Of a stretch of DNA of 6,726 bases, positions 6,696 through 6,726 are shown in pieces. Position 1 is the first letter of the stretch. Every line of letters begins with the position of its first letter. Position numbers and translations under genes: made by a program. The stretch lies in contig DAOPYE010000117.1 in NCBI GenBank assembly GCA_035352715.1, positions 1 to 6,726 of the forward strand, read 5' to 3'. The notes under the pieces are model-generated. The model was not told the origin of the DNA, did not search any database, and worked only from the letters and a program-made list of their open reading frames with translations. Origin of the DNA: DAOPYE01 sp035352715 (GTDB lineage Bacteria > Acidobacteriota > Holophagae > Holophagales > Holophagaceae).

Positions 6696-6726
6696 ATGCT
6701 GGGTGCCGTGCTGATCGTGGAGGATG
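6696..6726 (+). CDS. Start of a probable response regulator (receiver domain), cut by the window edge
   Basis: Only ten codons are visible: MLGAVLIVED. The hydrophobic strand followed by an acidic pair (VLIVED) is the classic first strand and start of the acidic pocket of a two-component receiver domain, which takes phosphate from a sensor kinase on an Asp further along. AAAGGG at 6685-6690 lies 5 bp before the ATG and supports this start. What output domain follows cannot be seen. The gene is divergent from the small exported gene to its left. Ten residues are thin evidence, so the family is probable rather than certain. Confidence 0.55.
   Translation, partial: MLGAVLIVED

Overview
The window is GC-rich bacterial DNA, strongly biased to G/C at third codon positions and densely packed with genes. 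It holds five complete protein genes I consider real, plus the first ten codons of a sixth at the right edge. No rRNA, tRNA, CRISPR array or insertion sequence was seen. Gene style and protein composition would suit an Acidobacteriota of the Holophaga/Geothrix type. That is an impression from reading, not a database result; a deltaproteobacterial-like lineage is also possible.

Left part (67-5344, plus strand): four tightly packed genes, each with an export signal. In order they are an LPP20/FlgP-like protein, a protein with a FlgT-N-like first domain and a His/Ala/Gly-rich linker, a 668-residue protein that looks built from CsgG/FlgT-like modules, and a 245-residue Ala/Lys-rich helical protein of no recognised family. 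Gaps are 20, 0 and 2 bp, so this is almost certainly one operon. It ends at a perfect 18-bp hairpin (5363-5401). The first three genes recall the Vibrio FlgO/FlgP/FlgT set that builds outer-membrane-associated rings around the flagellar motor, and more broadly the LPP20/CsgG envelope proteins. No flagellar gene is present here, and the large third protein and the fourth gene are not part of that known set. The best reading is an uncharacterised periplasmic or outer-membrane assembly.

Right part (5416-6603, minus strand): an iron/manganese superoxide dismutase converges on the operon and shares the hairpin. Its N-terminal ligand region is unusual, and a His sits where the active-site Gln of bacterial MnSOD is expected. 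Upstream of it on the same strand is a small exported protein whose C-terminal half resembles a PPC-type beta-sandwich. At the right edge (6696-6726, plus strand) a reading frame begins with the typical first strand of a response-regulator receiver domain. It diverges from the small exported gene across a 92-bp spacer that contains a repeated 9-mer.

The operon is the most interesting part of the window. The superoxide dismutase and the edge gene look like ordinary chromosomal neighbours, with no sign of recent transfer.
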